From contig NZ_CP028561.1 in assembly GCF_002165255.2 (NCBI RefSeq), positions 1 through 64,000 of the forward strand: a DNA stretch of 64,000 nt, read 5' to 3'. Position 1 is the first letter of the stretch, and every line of letters begins with the position of its first letter. Below the pieces are notes generated by a model. The model saw nothing but the letters and a program-made list of their open reading frames with translations. It was not told the origin of the DNA and ran no database searches. Origin of the DNA: Acinetobacter sp. WCHA45 (GTDB taxonomy: Bacteria > Pseudomonadota > Gammaproteobacteria > Pseudomonadales > Moraxellaceae). This document shows, piece after piece, positions 63,668 to 64,000 of this stretch. Position numbers and translations under genes: made by a program.

Positions 63668-63957
63668 TTTAAAAAACTATCCTATTTTCCCATCCGAGAT
63701 TGAATTAGTTGAAACGAAATATTGGATGGTTGCAGTATTTTGATTGGTCATCCAACAATTCGATCGGGTTGAATGACAATTACGCAAATTATGACTGATC
63801 GGAGGCATAAGAACAATATGCTTTAGTCAAACTGTGGAAAACTTTAATTCATCTTTATCTTGAATCGTTTTCATCTTTTGTAAAAGTGAAAACATGAGTA
63901 GCCAGAACATAATCAGCAGGGTATTGTAAAAATACAAGCTTAAAACTGGAGCATGCT
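63668..63957. other. Intergenic region upstream of dapA
   Basis: No gene seen. It holds the dapA promoter on one side and the promoter of the partial + strand gene on the other. An ACTGTGGAAAACTT stretch lies near 63832, but I see no clear regulatory motif. Confidence 0.5.
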
Positions 63958-64000
63958 ATGCAGACACAAACTCATCATGTCGCATTAATTGTTGTTGATG
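63958..64000 (+). CDS. Start of a further gene, perhaps an isochorismatase/nicotinamidase-type hydrolase
   Basis: ATG 63958, preceded by GGAG 8-11 bp upstream, opens MQTQTHHVALIVVD before the window ends. Cysteine hydrolases of the isochorismatase fold (for example nicotinamidase) start with ALIVVDVQNDF, so the family is plausible, but only 14 residues are visible. The call is therefore tentative. Confidence 0.4.
   Translation, partial: MQTQTHHVALIVVD

Overview
This window is chromosomal DNA of an Acinetobacter-type gammaproteobacterium. It opens at the first base of dnaA and runs through dnaN, recF and gyrB, so it lies next to the replication origin, and oriC itself should be just upstream of base 1. 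The genus call rests on the 16S/23S sequence, the order gyrB - DedA - ABC-F - AdeT-like proteins - erpA - anmK - tyrS - rrn that I recall from Acinetobacter, AT-rich codon use, and a class C beta-lactamase relic of the ADC type.

Layout. 1-6270: replication operon dnaA-dnaN-recF-gyrB. 6382-9179: a DedA membrane protein and an ABC-F ATPase on the minus strand. 9390-15180: the most unusual segment, five tandem paralogues of a secreted, four-cysteine, substrate-binding-like protein with no transporter partner. 15303-18117: erpA, anmK, tyrS. 18386-24108: a complete rRNA operon (16S, tRNA-Ile, tRNA-Ala, 23S, 5S) with promoter, processing stems and terminator. 24160-25859: an unrecognised gene carrying a nonsense codon, a frameshift and an IS5-family element with a clean 9-bp target duplication. 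25893-40937: housekeeping and metabolism (ankyrin protein, outer-membrane barrel, aldehyde dehydrogenase, NSS transporter with a 47-residue MetS-like subunit, rsmB-fmt, ilvD, a double thioredoxin-fold protein, uracil permease, ppc). 41022-46029: a TetR regulator divergent from a two-gene RND efflux operon, with a 48-bp near-perfect palindrome between them. 46162-63667: dnaJ, dapB, a LysR regulator, an Ahr-type alcohol dehydrogenase, tag, an M23 peptidase, mutY, a dienelactone hydrolase, a DUF1328 peptide, a YcgN-family protein, a deleted ampC, rarA, an acyltransferase whose end is rewritten by a second IS, an amidohydrolase relic, and the dapA-bamC-purC cluster. The last 43 bases start a further gene.

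Themes. Four parS-type palindromes (3077, 6357, 31787, 53652) lie inside or beside genes in the origin-proximal 54 kb and should load ParB. Genome decay is concentrated in two places: 24.2-25.9 kb and 56.6-61.3 kb. Base composition changes visibly in the TetR/RND adaptor segment and in the 5' half of the acyltransferase gene, suggesting recombined segments. No CRISPR array or prophage was seen. The best candidate for little-described biology is the five-gene tandem family together with the shared hairpin in front of copies 1 and 4.
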